DNA of 64,000 bases from Plotosus lineatus. Taxonomy: Eukaryota; Chordata; Actinopteri; Siluriformes; Plotosidae. This document shows positions 11,408 to 24,324 of this stretch, one piece after another. The notes beneath the pieces are model-generated. The model saw nothing but the letters and a program-made list of their open reading frames with translations. It was not told the DNA's origin and made no database searches. A program made the position numbers and the translations under genes. The DNA is taken from the NCBI GenBank assembly GCA_024760905.1, contig CM045746.1, positions 8,212,966-8,276,965 of the forward strand. The letters run 5' to 3'. Each line of letters opens with the position of its first letter. The stretch's first letter is position 1.

Positions 11408-12155
11408 CTTTATAAAATCTTTAATGTTTACATAGTGGAGTAATGGTTCGCACATCCACCTCACAGCAAGACAGTCCTGGGTTGAATTCCCAGCTGGGGC
11501 GTTTCTGTGTGGAGTTTGAATGTTTTCCCCGTGCTTGCGTGGGTTTTCTCAGGGTACTCCAGTTTCCTCCCACGGTCCAAAAACATGTACAGTAGGCAAA
11601 TCATGCCCAAGTGTGAGTGTGTGTATGAATGGTTGTGTGAGTGTTGGCCCAGCGAAGGCCTGGCAAGCTGTCCAGGGTGTCCCCCGCCCACACCTAGAGT
11701 CGGCTGAGATGGGCACTAGCCTCCCCATGACCCATATTAGAATTAGGTGGTTCAGATAATGAATGAATGAATGTTTGTATGACATTGCCAGCCGACAGGG
11801 CTGAGCTTTGGTTCTTGTGCTTGCTGTCGTTGGTTCATTTCTCGATCGTTGGGCGCCTGTTCTGTGTTCTTGATAAGACTTGTGTTCCCATTTTTCAGTT
11901 TTATTTTAAGTATCTGTACCATGCACTATGTTAGTATGCTTGTGAAATGAGTCAGTTCAGAACCTTATTTATATCTTCCATATTTATTTTCCAGTCACAC
12001 TCACACTATTCCGTTGCCGCACTTGTTGCACATGGGCAGTTTGTGCAGGTTTCCTCCAGGTGAGAGAGGCTTAGAAATGGGCGCTCGCACCGTCTTCGTT
12101 ACAACTGGAAGTGATCCTGGATCAATTAGAGGGACACTGAGATAATTATGGGCTG

Positions 12156-12209
<54 letters not shown>

Positions 12210-12359
12210 TCTCATACCCTCACTGTTGATGAAGTCCTGTAAGGCTTTGAAGGATCCTGATTGGCGGGGTTCATGACATTCCTTTCCTTCCTCATCCTTC
12301 TGTAGCATTCGGTACACATCAGATTCTTCTATAGATGTTAGTGTCCTGGGACTGCGTGT

Positions 12360-12431
<72 letters not shown>

Positions 12432-15400
12432 CAGAAAACACTCATTCCTTTGTTCTTCTGTAAGCTTTCGTTCTCAAACACACCTCATGTATCTCCAGTT
12501 TTAATGTGAGCCACATGACGGACCCTGAAACGACCAAAACGCACTGGCAGCAAAAAAAAAACCTTTCAAGTTTCACTGGAAAAGGTGTAACTTCTGAGTC
12601 AGTCTAGGTGAAGAAAGCGTGGCTTCTGAGTCTGTCAGTCCCTGTAAAGGAGGTGTGACTTTTGAGTCTGTCAGTATCTGTAAAGGAGATGTGATTTCTG
12701 AGTCTGTCCATCTCAGTGAAGGGGGTGTGGCTTCTGAGTCCGTCAGTCTCTGTAAAGAAAGTGTGCCTTCTGAGTCTGTCATTTTTTGTAAAGGAGGTGT
12801 GGCTTTTGAGTCTGTCTGTCTCTGTGAAGGAGGCGTGGCTTCTGATTCTGTCCATCTTAGTCAAAGAGATGAAGCCTCTGTGTCTGTCTGTGTAGATGAA
12901 GAAGGTGTGGTTTCTGTGTCTGTATGTCTTGGTGAAGAATGTAAGACATTAATGTATTGCAAAGCCGTCAGCGTGTTTCTGTCCCCTGCAAAAGGGTTGT
13001 GTCAGGAAGGGCATCCGACGTAAAAACCTATACCAAATCAAATGTGCTCTGTGGCAACCCCTGAAAAATGGAAAAAGCCAAAAGCAAAAAAAGAAGAAAA
13101 AGATGTATGAGTATTATTTGCGAATGTTGAAATCAAATAAAATCTGCAAAGTCATAGTGGGTGAGAATGTTGCCAAACAGCATAGGATGGTGGTGTGCAG
13201 GATGACTCTGATGGTGAGAAAGGTGAAAAAGGCAAAGGCAGAGCAGAAGACAAAGTGGTGGAAGCTGAAAAAGGAAGAGTGTCGTGTTGTCTTCAAGGAG
13301 GAGTTGAAACAGGCTTTGGGTGGCCAGGAAGTGCTCCCAAATGACTGGACAACCACAGCAAATGTGATCAGGGACACAGGTAGGAGAGTACTTGGTGTGT
13401 CCTCTGGAAGGAAAGTAGATAAGGAGACTTGGTGGTGGAATGAGGAAGTGCAGAAGTGTGTACAAAGGAAGAGGTTAGCTAAGAAAAAGTGGGACATTGA
13501 GAGGACCGAAGAAAGTAAACAGGAGTACAGGGAGACACAGCGTAAGGCGAAAGTAACAGTGGCTAAGGCCAAACAGAGGGCGTATGATGACTTGTATGAT
13601 AGGTTGGATAGTAAAGAGGGAGAAAATGATCTATACAGGTTGGCACAGCAGAGAAATAGAGATGGGAACATTCAACAAGGTACTAGAGAGTGAGCAGATG
13701 CTGGAGGAGTGGAGAAGAAGTGTGCTGGTGCCAATTTTTAAGAACAAGGGAGACGTGCAGAGTTGGGGCAACTACAGAGGGATAAAGTTGATGAGCCATA
13801 CGATGAAGTTATGGGAAAGAATAGTGGAAGCTAGACTAAGGGCAGAGGTCAGCATTTGTGAACAACAGTTTGGTTTCATGCCAAGAAAGAGCACCACAGA
13901 TGCAATGTTTGCTTTGAGGATGTTAATAGAGAAGTACAGAGAAGGTCAGAGGGAGCTACATTGTGCCTTTGTGGATCTGGAAAAAGCATATGACAGGGTG
14001 CCAAGAGAAGAACTGTGGTATTGCATGAGGAAGTCTGGAGTGGCAGAGAAGTATGTTAGAGTGGTGCAGGATATGTATGAGAGATGTAAGACAGTGGTGA
14101 GGTGTGCTGTCGGTGTGACCAACGAATTCAAGGTGGAGGTGGGACTGCATCAAGGGTCAGCTCTGAGCCCCTTCTTGTTTGCTATGGTGATGGACAGGCT
14201 GACAGACGAGGTTAGACAAGAATCTCCATGGACTATGATGTTTGCAGATGACATTGTGATCTGTAGTGAGAGCAGAGAACAAGTGCAGGAAAATCTAGAG
14301 AGGTGGAGGTATGCCCTGGAAAGGAGAGGAATGAAGGTTAGCCTCAGAAAATCAGAATACATGTGTGTGAATGAGAAGGACCCAAGAGGAACGGTGATGT
14401 TACAGGGAGCAGAGATAACGAAGGTGGAGGATTTTAAGTACTTAGGCTCAACAATCCAGAGCAATGGAGAGTGTGGAATAGAGGTGAAGAAGCGTGTTCA
14501 GGCAGGCTGGAATGGTTGGAGAAAAGTGTCCGGTGTGATGTGCGATAGGAGAGTGTCAGCAAGAATGAAGGGAAAAGTGTACAAGACGGTGGTGAGGCCA
14601 GCGATGTTGTATGGTTTAGAAACAGTGGCGCTGAGGAAAAGGCAGGAGGCAGAGCTGGAGGTAGCAGAGATGAAAATGTTGAGGTTCTCTCTGGGAGTAA
14701 CGAGGATGGATAGGATCAGAAATGAGTATATCAGAGGGACAGCCCACGTAAGATGTTTTGGAGACAAAGTCAGAGAGGCTAGATTGAGATGGTTTGGACA
14801 TGTACAGAGGAGGGATCGTGAGTATATTGGCAGTAGGATGCTGAGGTTGGAACTACCAGGCAGAAGGCCTCGAGGAAGACCAAAGAAGAGATTTATGGAT
14901 GTGGTGAAGGAAGACATGAAGGTCGTTGGAGTCAGAAAAGAAGATGCGGAGGACAGGGTGAGGTGGAGGCGGATGATTTGCTGTGGCGACCCCTGAAGGG
15001 AGCAGCCGAAAGTAAAAGAAGAAGAAGAAGAAGAAGAAGAAGTTGAAATCAAATAAAATCAATCAATCAATCAAGATCTCTGTATCTGCCACTGTCAGTA
15101 AAAGAGGTGTGGCTTCTGTGTCTATCAGTTTCAGTGAAGGAGGTGTGGTTTCTGTATGTCAGTCTCAGAAAGGAAGTGTGGCACCTAAGTCTATTTAGCT
15201 GAGCGATGAGGTGTGGCCTCTGTGTCTGACCCGCCCATTCAAGGGAGCGTGACCTCTGAGTCTGGTTTCTCCACGAAGACATGTGACATTTCTGTCCTCA
15301 TTTGGTTTCTCATCCTGAAGTTTTCCTACAGTTTAATCTGCCTGTTACTTTCTCTTCACCTATGTGTTATTGTGTAATTTCTTCTTCCTGTCATTATGCT

Positions 15401-18400
15401 CTTTGGTAAATATTTTCTTGTGTTGTTTGTTTTATACAGAAACAAGTACATAAAAATTAAAAGAGAATTTGTGTAGAATTCTAAGTGGCTCAGACCAGAA
15501 GAGTCTCCTTCCACACTCACCTCTCCGGCTTGCTCTTTATCAGGCTCCTGAACTGACCTTGTAAGGCATCCTGGATATTTCCTGAGGAATAAAGACCAAT
15601 GGGAGAGTTGTAGGTGGAGCTGACCACCTGTCTCTTGTCATCGATGTTGGCCATTGCCACAAAGGGCGTGGCCCGCTGATTATGACCTGTGCCGATTGGT
15701 CTGTACTCCTACCGTAGAAAATTAAAAGCAATCATCACTATACACAAAGACAGTAAAGCTAACACACAGATTTATTTATTAGCATGACGCGAACCTGTCG
15801 CTCCGTCTCCAGGTTCATTTTAAAAGGATGCACTCTGTCGTCTTCTTTTACTCGCGGTGACCACAGTGCACGTTCAGGCCTAAATCAAACAGAAATAGTT
15901 GAGCCCTGAATGTCTTTTCCATGTCACAAAGCGATTGGTTGTATCATGACCTCTGACCTCTGGATGGTTAAGCTGAGGTGTCGTGTGGCCTGCTTCATGC
16001 GATTCTGAGCTTCACAGTGCATCATGTTGCTGGTGGACATGCCGTCTATAGCCAGGATGATGTCACCAGGAGACAGGTCAACCATAGAGGCCTTGCTGCC
16101 GGGAGATATCTGAGCATGATAGATACAGGCTACATACATCACTGTATGGAAATCAAAATCATAAAAGGTAAAGTCTGTTGGGCTTTTAGCACCTGAGCCT
16201 GGTGGAAGTGCTTATTCCCAGTTTCTGTAGCGTGGAGCGACCAGGAGTTCAACTCCTCCTGGATGGGATGTTAGGCTTAGCCCAGACAGGTTACCTTCCC
16301 AGTATTTTTTTTAACTGGTACCCATTTATACTGCTGGGTGAACAGAGGCACACTTTTGGTGAAGACCCTGCCCAGGGGTCTTAGCACAGTGGGGGTTTAA
16401 CTGGGATTTGAACACACAACCTCCCGATCATGAGCGCAGCACCATAACCACTAAACCACCGGCCCCACAGATAAAACCAGAGAAGAGTTACTCAGAAAGG
16501 AAAGGCCTCTTTTAGCCAAAAGCTCTGAGATGATATATCATAGTTACTTCAATAAAGATGTTGATGGTGGAACGTAAGATGGTGTAGAAAGTCAAAGAAA
16601 ATAAAACAGCCTTTGTAAAGATGAATGAGTCAGTGATTCAAAGCCAAGTGTTCTGACTCACTCCAAAGAACTGGAATTCCCATCATTAGCGTGGGATACT
16701 CCTTCTCTGTTTGGATGTGAACTTCCTTTAGTCAGAAAAAAACACCCAGAGGGGCACTCAGACTGTCAGAGGCTACCACTCGGATTATTATTACTTGCCC
16801 TGTTATAACGAAATGTCTCCCTCTAGTGGTCATTTGCTGAACTCTCCCCATATCAAGGAATAGGCTTTCCCCCCCCATCATGATCCGACGCACATCTGCA
16901 AGAATTGATAGTTTGTTTCCTGATCCAGACCCGACTGACGACCTTTTCAGATATCTTACAGACAAACAAATCAACAAGATCACATGATCTAATTACATAA
17001 AAATCAAAGAGTTGTTAGTGCTTTCATGATTTTTAGTTTATTTCTTACATTTTTAGCCCTCAGCCACCAGGTTGTCATGGCCACATCTGCATTTTAAAAG
17101 TTCAGGCTATTTCTTATGAACTTAAGGTGGATCTTTCTGAAATTCTGCATGCAGGTTTCTTATTGTGTGTAAGGATGCATGAACTTGTCTGTTTCTCTGT
17201 TTGACATTTGACCTTATCACAATGACCTTGACCTTCTCTATTTTGTCTGAGCTATTTCTCAAGAACTTGCTGAGCCAGTGACGTAGAAGAAAAACTAGAC
17301 TGCGCACTCTGCATACATTATGTATGCCGCCGAGGTCAATAGGCTCTGACTTCCGGGTAGGGCAAAAGGCACGGTAAACATACACACATTGATATGGAAA
17401 ACTATGCGATGAATCTTAATAGTCAGCCACCAATTTACAAAAGTAATCCGTTCTAGAGCCCATTTCGTAACGCAAGGGTTTTGTAAGTAGGGGTCGCACC
17501 TTACACGTTAAACGCCTAATTCGTTCCAAAGCTCCAGTCTTTAAACTGGATAAACCCCATAAACCCTTTAAAAATGATAAAAGTACACCAATTTTGTATG
17601 AAATATGTGTTAAAAGTAAAAGAAAATTATTTATTAAACCATTTAAACATTTTATTAACATATTAAACCATTTTTAGTACAGGGAGACACAGCGTAAGGC
17701 GAAAGTAGCAGTGGCTAAGGCCAAACAGAGGGCGTATGATGACTTGTATGATAGGTTGGATAGTAAAGAGGGAGAAAATGATCTATACAGGTTGGCACAG
17801 CAGAGAAATAGAGATGGGAAGGATGTGCAGCAAGTTAGATTGATAAAGGACAGAGAGGGAAATGTATTGACTGATGACAGAAGTGTGCTGGGAAGATGGA
17901 AAGAGTACTTTGAAGAGCTGATGAATGAGGAAAATGAGAGAGAAAAAAGAGTAGAAGAGGTGACCATTGAGGAGCAGGATGTAGCAAAGATCAATAAGGG
18001 TGAAGTGAGAAGGGCATTGAAGAGGATGAAGAATGGAAAGGCAGTTGGTCCTGATGATATACCTGTGGAGGTATGGAAGTGTCTAGGAGAGGTAGCAGGA
18101 GATTTTCTGACAAGAACATTCAACAAGGTACTAGAGAGTGAGCAGATGCCGGAGGAGTGGAGGAGAAGTGTGCTGGTGCCCATTTTTAAGAACAAGGGAG
18201 ACGTGCAGAGTTGCAGCAACTACAGAGGGATAAAGTTGATGAGCCATACGATGAAGTTATGGGAAAGAATAGTGGAAGCTATACTAAGGGCAGAGGTCAG
18301 CATTTGTGAACAACAGTTTGGTTTCATGCCAAGAAAGAGCACCACAGATGCAATGTTTGCCTTGAGGATGTTAATAGAGAAGTACAGAGAAGGTCAGAAG

Positions 18401-19535
18401 GAGCTGCATTGTGCCTTTGTGGATCTGGAAAAAGCATATGACAGGGTGCCAAGAGAAGAACTGTGGTATTGCATGAGGAAGTCTGGAGTAGCAGAGAAGT
18501 ATGTTAGAGTGGTGCAGGACATGTATGAGAGATGTAAGACAGCGGTGAGGTGTGCTGTCGGTGTGACCGATGAATTCAAGGTCGAGGTGGGACTGCATCA
18601 AGGGTCAGCTCTGAGCCCCTTCTTGTTTGCTATGGTGATGGACAGGCTGACAGACGAGGTGAGACAAGAATCTCCATGGACTATGATGTTTGCAGATGAC
18701 ATTGTGATCTGTAGTGAGAGCAGAGAACAAGTGCAGGAAAATCTAGAGAGGTGGAGGTATGCCCCGGAAAGGAGAGGAATGACGGTTAGCCTCAGAAATC
18801 AGAATACATGTGTGTGAATGAGAAGGACCCAGGAGGAACGGTGATGTTACAGGGAGCAGAGATAACGAAGGTGGAGGATTTTAAGTACTTAGGCTCAACA
18901 ATCCAGAGCAATGGAGAGTGTGGAAAAGAGGTGAAGAAACATGTGCAGGCAGGCTGGAATGGTTGGAGAAAAGTGTCCGGTGTGATGTGCGATAGGAGAG
19001 TGTCAGCAAGAATGAAGGGAAAAGTATACAAGACGGTGGTGAGGCCAGTGATGTTGTATGACTTAGAAACAGTGGTGCTGATGAAAAGGCAGGAGGCAGA
19101 GCTGGAGGTAGCAGAGATGAAAATGTTGAGGTTCTCTCTGGGAGTAACGAGGATGGATAGGATCAGAAATGAGTATATCAGAGGGACAGCCCATGTAAGA
19201 TGTTTTGGAGACAAAGTCAGAGAGGCTAGATTGAGATGGTTTGGACATGTACAGAGGAGGGATAGTGAGTATATTGGCAGTAGGATGCTGAGGTTGGAAC
19301 TACCAGGCAGAAGGCCTCGAGGAAGACCAAAGAAGAGATTTATGGATGTGGTGAAGGAAGACATGAAGGTCGTTGGAGTCAGAAAAGAAGATGCGGAGGA
19401 CAGGGTGAGGTGGAGGCGGATGATTTGCTGTGGCGACCCCTGAAGGGAGCAGCCGAAAGTAAAAGAAGAAGAAGAAGAAGATTAACATATTAAACCATTT
19501 TATTTAATAATTAAACCATTATTAAATATTTGTAT

Positions 19536-19571
<36 letters not shown>

Positions 19572-22420
19572 GTCTCTCTTTCTCTCTCTCTTTATCTCTC
19601 TATCTCTCTCTCTCGCGTGCTGTGGGCCACGCCCACAAGACGTGAATTCAAAGTGTATTCCCTGCTTGACAAACTCAACTTTAATTTGATTCGTTGAGGG
19701 ATCGGAATTCCAGATGAGCTCAAATGCACCCACATTTATTAAACATGTACTGAATTAAAACAACTTAAAAAACTAAACTGAAAACTATGGAGTGAAGCTT
19801 CCTTCTGTCTCTATCTGGGAGGCCAGCGGGCGGGATGTTGAGAGACAGCCAATGAGAGAGCAACTTGCGCGTCGTGTGAAATTTTGATTGGCGTTTGAAT
19901 TTTGAATTTCTTTTCGCAAGAGGGGGTTGTCTCGTATCTCGGGGACGGAAACTTAGGGAAATGTTTTCATAACCCGGGGATTTCGTACACAGGGGGCTTC
20001 GTAAATTGGGGGCCGACTGTACTTTGGATGTTTTGGATCCCTAGAGACACGAATATAATGTAAACACTTGCAGCATGCCCAGGAAGGTTTGGAAGATACA
20101 TCGACACATAATAGGAGGTCCAGACCTTCATAATATTCCCCATGCCAAACATGTCAACTGCCACGCCCACCTCTCTTGTCTTAATATAGTGTAGCAGGGA
20201 TTTAAATTGATATATTCCACAAATTACAAGGAATTTTTCGGACACTTTTTTGTACAAGAGGATGAACAATCTCGGAAATGTTATCGATACAGTATATTCC
20301 ACACAAGTATCGCTCTCAGGTTCAGAAATCAATCATCTGAGGCATGTACGTTCGTTTTATTCGCTTACTGTTAGAACAAAGAGTTGCCAAGGGGAATCAG
20401 AACCTGCAGCCTGTCCCCAGAACTTGAGCGATGAAAATTTACAAAACGGCACGACACATTTATAACCACAAACACTTACAGTTATACACATGTAATATTA
20501 CATCATACAAATGAGCAGTAGCAACATCATACATTTTGTATTGATTACAGATATACACAATAACAGACCAGTTACATACATGCAGGCGGCACGGTGGCGT
20601 AGTGGTTAGCACGTCCGCCTCACAGCAAGAAGGCCCGGGTTTGATTCCCGGCCTGGGCGTTTCTGTGTGGAGTTTGCATGTTCTCCCCGTGCTTGTGCGG
20701 GTTTCCTCCGGGTGCTCCGGTTTCCTCCCGCAATCCAAAGACGTGCACTGTAGGTTAATTGGCCGTTCTAAATTGACCGTAGATTCTCTCCTGCAGCGGC
20801 ACTGGAACCCAGTCGTATCGGCATTTGCCCTTCCATTGGATCCTTCCGGTGGCGCCGAGACAGGGTGGACTTGCTGCTTGGGTAACAGCCTGTCCCTCAT
20901 TACTCCCTACCCAGGCTCTGCACACTGGGGAGTATCACCAGCTGGGGTACCAGCCAGAGCGCAGCCATAGTCCTTCGGGACTGACGGAGGCCTACCATAC
21001 ATACATGCAACACTGTGACACTGGGACTAAAATAAAAAGTAATTCACAATTTTCAGGGTAAGTAATGTTACTTAAGCTTCAAAGGCTGCGGCCTAATGAA
21101 GGTTAAACTGAGACACACTTAGCGATGAAAAGTTACTTTACTTTGCGACCGCCTGCACCGTTTTTAACAGCCAACAGCGCAACAAGAATTTACCATATTG
21201 ACACCAAAATAGCTCAACCTAACGTAATTCCAATTAAATTCCACGTTGTTATGTTTCATAAAGTACAATTGTAAGGATGCCAAAGGATGTCAACTTTCAA
21301 ATGAAATAGTATCCAAAGCAATGTTGTGCCCTAACCGGAAGTTGAAGCCGAATTACCACGTGAAACGGGCCTGTGCGCGGTCTATTTTTTTCTCTACGTC
21401 ATTGTGCTGAGCAGAGTTTCACATCTCTGATGGATAATTTTTTAAAATCATGATAGACTGAGGAATTGTGATCACATGTAAACACACTAAGTTTTCGTGT
21501 ATACTACAGAGAAACATAACAAAATACAAACTAAAACTCTGTTTTTCATTCATTTATTTTTGCATTTTTGAACCATGACAGAAGTGTGCCAGGGGAGTGC
21601 TGTGCTTTTGAGCTCTGTCCTGTAGATGGCACCATCACCAAGGGAGCGACGCTGATTTTGGATGCCTTCATATGCATAGACCAGTTTAGTAGAAACTACA
21701 CCGAGACACAAGAAAAGTGTGATCATGATGATGGCGCCTGCTTGAAGTTAACGGCACAAACTGTAAATGCCTGTTTTGATTCAAGCAGGATCTGCTTGTA
21801 ATAATGTTTGCTAATATCAGATTGCACAACTCTTAGGCTGTATATACTATATCAATATACTATTGACTGTCTTCCTTTCAGCTTTTTCCCTTTTACTCAG
21901 GAGTCGCACAGCAAATCATCTGATTCGCACGTTTGATTTGGCAGAGGTTTTTACGTCGGATGCCCTTCCTGTCACAACCCTTTTTAGCAAGGGACAGAAA
22001 CACGCTGACGACTTTGCAGCTACTCTTTACGAAAGTCAGCAATGGTTCTTTTACATCAACCTCTCACCATAGACAGTGACAGACATGGCCCGCCTTTGAT
22101 AACCCAGTTAGCTGCACTGGGGGGGACAGTGACAACCTTGTGGAGAGTGGGACTTGAACCCCCAACCTTGGGATCAGTGATCCAGCGCCCTACACCACTA
22201 GACCACCACTGCCCCAGGCTGTATATACTAATAATAATTACATTTTTAAAATCTGTTTATTTTGGAGCAGCAGTGTTAATGTTAGTGCATAACATTGATA
22301 GCAAGACCAGATGATGTGGTAAGATTTCTGCAATTAGAAAATTATTTAATGAAATAAGAAATGGATAAAGTCCATTAAGCACCACTGAAGGCCCAAATAC
22401 CAGATGCATGGCCTGCTACT

Positions 22421-22460
<40 letters not shown>

Positions 22461-22465
22461 TGTGT

Positions 22466-22502
<37 letters not shown>

Positions 22503-22507
22503 TGTGT

Positions 22508-22538
<31 letters not shown>

Positions 22539-24268
22539 AGTGAGTAAGCGTGTACTCACTTTGGATGGGTTAAATGCAGAGGCAATAATTTCTTTTGCTG
22601 GAAGTGTGTAGTGAATTTTGGATAATGTATCACAGAGGCCCCCAGACTATGGTCTGAGGGCCGGATATGGCCCACCTCTACATTTGGCCCGGCCCCCTGA
22701 AAAATACCAGAGACGCATTATGATTTTTTTTTCCATTTAGCCACGTGATCTAGACTAGTACACGCATAGAACATGATATTCTATTCCACCCTTCTGCAGT
22801 CTGTGCCCCATCTGAATCCCCGACACCCAAAAAAATCCTAGACTCGCTCCTGTCAAATAGAACGGAATAATAGTGGAAAGGTTAGGTAAGAGAAAAATTG
22901 ATTCAGAATGCAGGGTATTTAACCTGCAGTGGACAAACGATAATTTTTTGTTCAATGCAAAGAAAAGGTTGTTTGTTTCATCTGTCAGGAGGCGGTGGCG
23001 GTATTCAAAGAATACAATCTGGACTGACACTATGAATCTCGTCACAACGACATGTATGATAGCTTGAAAGACCAAATGCGAGCAGACAAACTCTCAAAGC
23101 TAAAAACTGGACCGCTAGCTCAGGAGAATACATTTGTACGCCAAACTCAACTGAACCAGTCATCTGTTCGGGCAGCTTTCGGGTTGCTCAACTGATAGCA
23201 AGTAGCGGTAAACCTTTCACTGATGGAGAGTTTGTCAAGAAAGGTTTGAATTCCATCACGGAAGAGGTGTGTCCCGAGAAGAAAGATGTCTTTAATGTCG
23301 TGAGTCTGTCGGTGAGGACAATCACCAGACACACTAAAGCTGAACTTTTACCTGTTAAGATTGTGCACAGCCCAACAGAAAGTTAATGTTCTATGGACTT
23401 TTTTTCTGTGAAGAACACAGAGAGGGTTATTTCGTATTTTTATTGATTTCAGAAATAGTGTTATTTATTTCCTGACTTTTTTTCTATGAAGATCCCAGAG
23501 AGGGTTATTTGGTTATTATTTATTTCATTAACAGAGTTAATAGTCGGCCCTCTACTTACGAAAACCTCTGAATACGGAAAATCCAGGTTACAAAAAAACA
23601 TTTTCCGAAATTATCACCCTCTGTATACAAAACAACCTCTTCTTACGAAAAGCGCCAAACGCACCATTCAAAAATTCAAAAGCGCCATTCAAAAATTCAA
23701 ACAATGCGTGAGTTGCTCTCTCATTGGCTGTCTCCCAACATCCCGCCCTGCTGGCCTCCCATTGGCCTCCCATTGGCCTCCCATTGGCCTGGAGGGAGCT
23801 GAATCTCCATAGTACTGGACCCATAAGATTGTATGTCACACACGTAAAGGAGAGATGTACTGTTAGTTTGTGAGTTTCGTGAGTTCTTTTGAGAGTACTC
23901 ATTGCAGCTTATTTGAGGAGGTCCGGATGAGCCGCACCCCATCTCAAAAGCTCCGCATTCGGCCACGAAGCATTTTTGTGCCACAAACGTTCCGTGCACA
24001 GAATGCTCCGAGGGACAAAAGACCTCCGATCTCACAAGGATGCAAGTTAATATTGAATCCGGACCTCAGAGCTTTCAAACAGGTAATTATTCTTTAAATA
24101 CAACACTCTGTCTCAAAAGCTCTGTCGGCTGCACGTTGCGTGTGGGCAGAGCCCGTATTCGGCAGAGCACTCCACTCAAAGAGCGAGAGAGAGGGAGAGA
24201 GAGAGAGCTAGAGAGTTTTGTGTGTGTATGAGTGTGTGTGAGAGAGAAAGAGACAGAAAGAGACAGTG

Positions 24269-24324
<56 letters not shown>

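Larger units (their letters stand above)
17421..20018 (+). mobile_element. TIR element (mariner-like MITE) carrying a nested RTE
   Basis: Ends agtcagccaccaatttac (17421-17438) and gtaaattgggggccgact (20001-20018) are inverted repeats with two mismatches. Interior blocks match, in reverse orientation, the element at 23542-24600. The RTE at 17675-19480 accounts for most of its length. No transposase was found. Confidence 0.75.

Noticed and set aside
12584..12950. CRISPR-like array
   Set aside because: Contiguous tandem units without spacers; a minisatellite in a vertebrate intron.
12619..13023. 134-codon plus-strand repeat frame ([14 protein letters not shown])
   Set aside because: Translation of the intronic 36-bp minisatellite, antisense to pdlim3 and broken by a LINE.
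21568..21801. 77-codon Cys-containing plus frame in pdlim3 intron 1
   Set aside because: No signal peptide, no recognisable family, no flanking exon.
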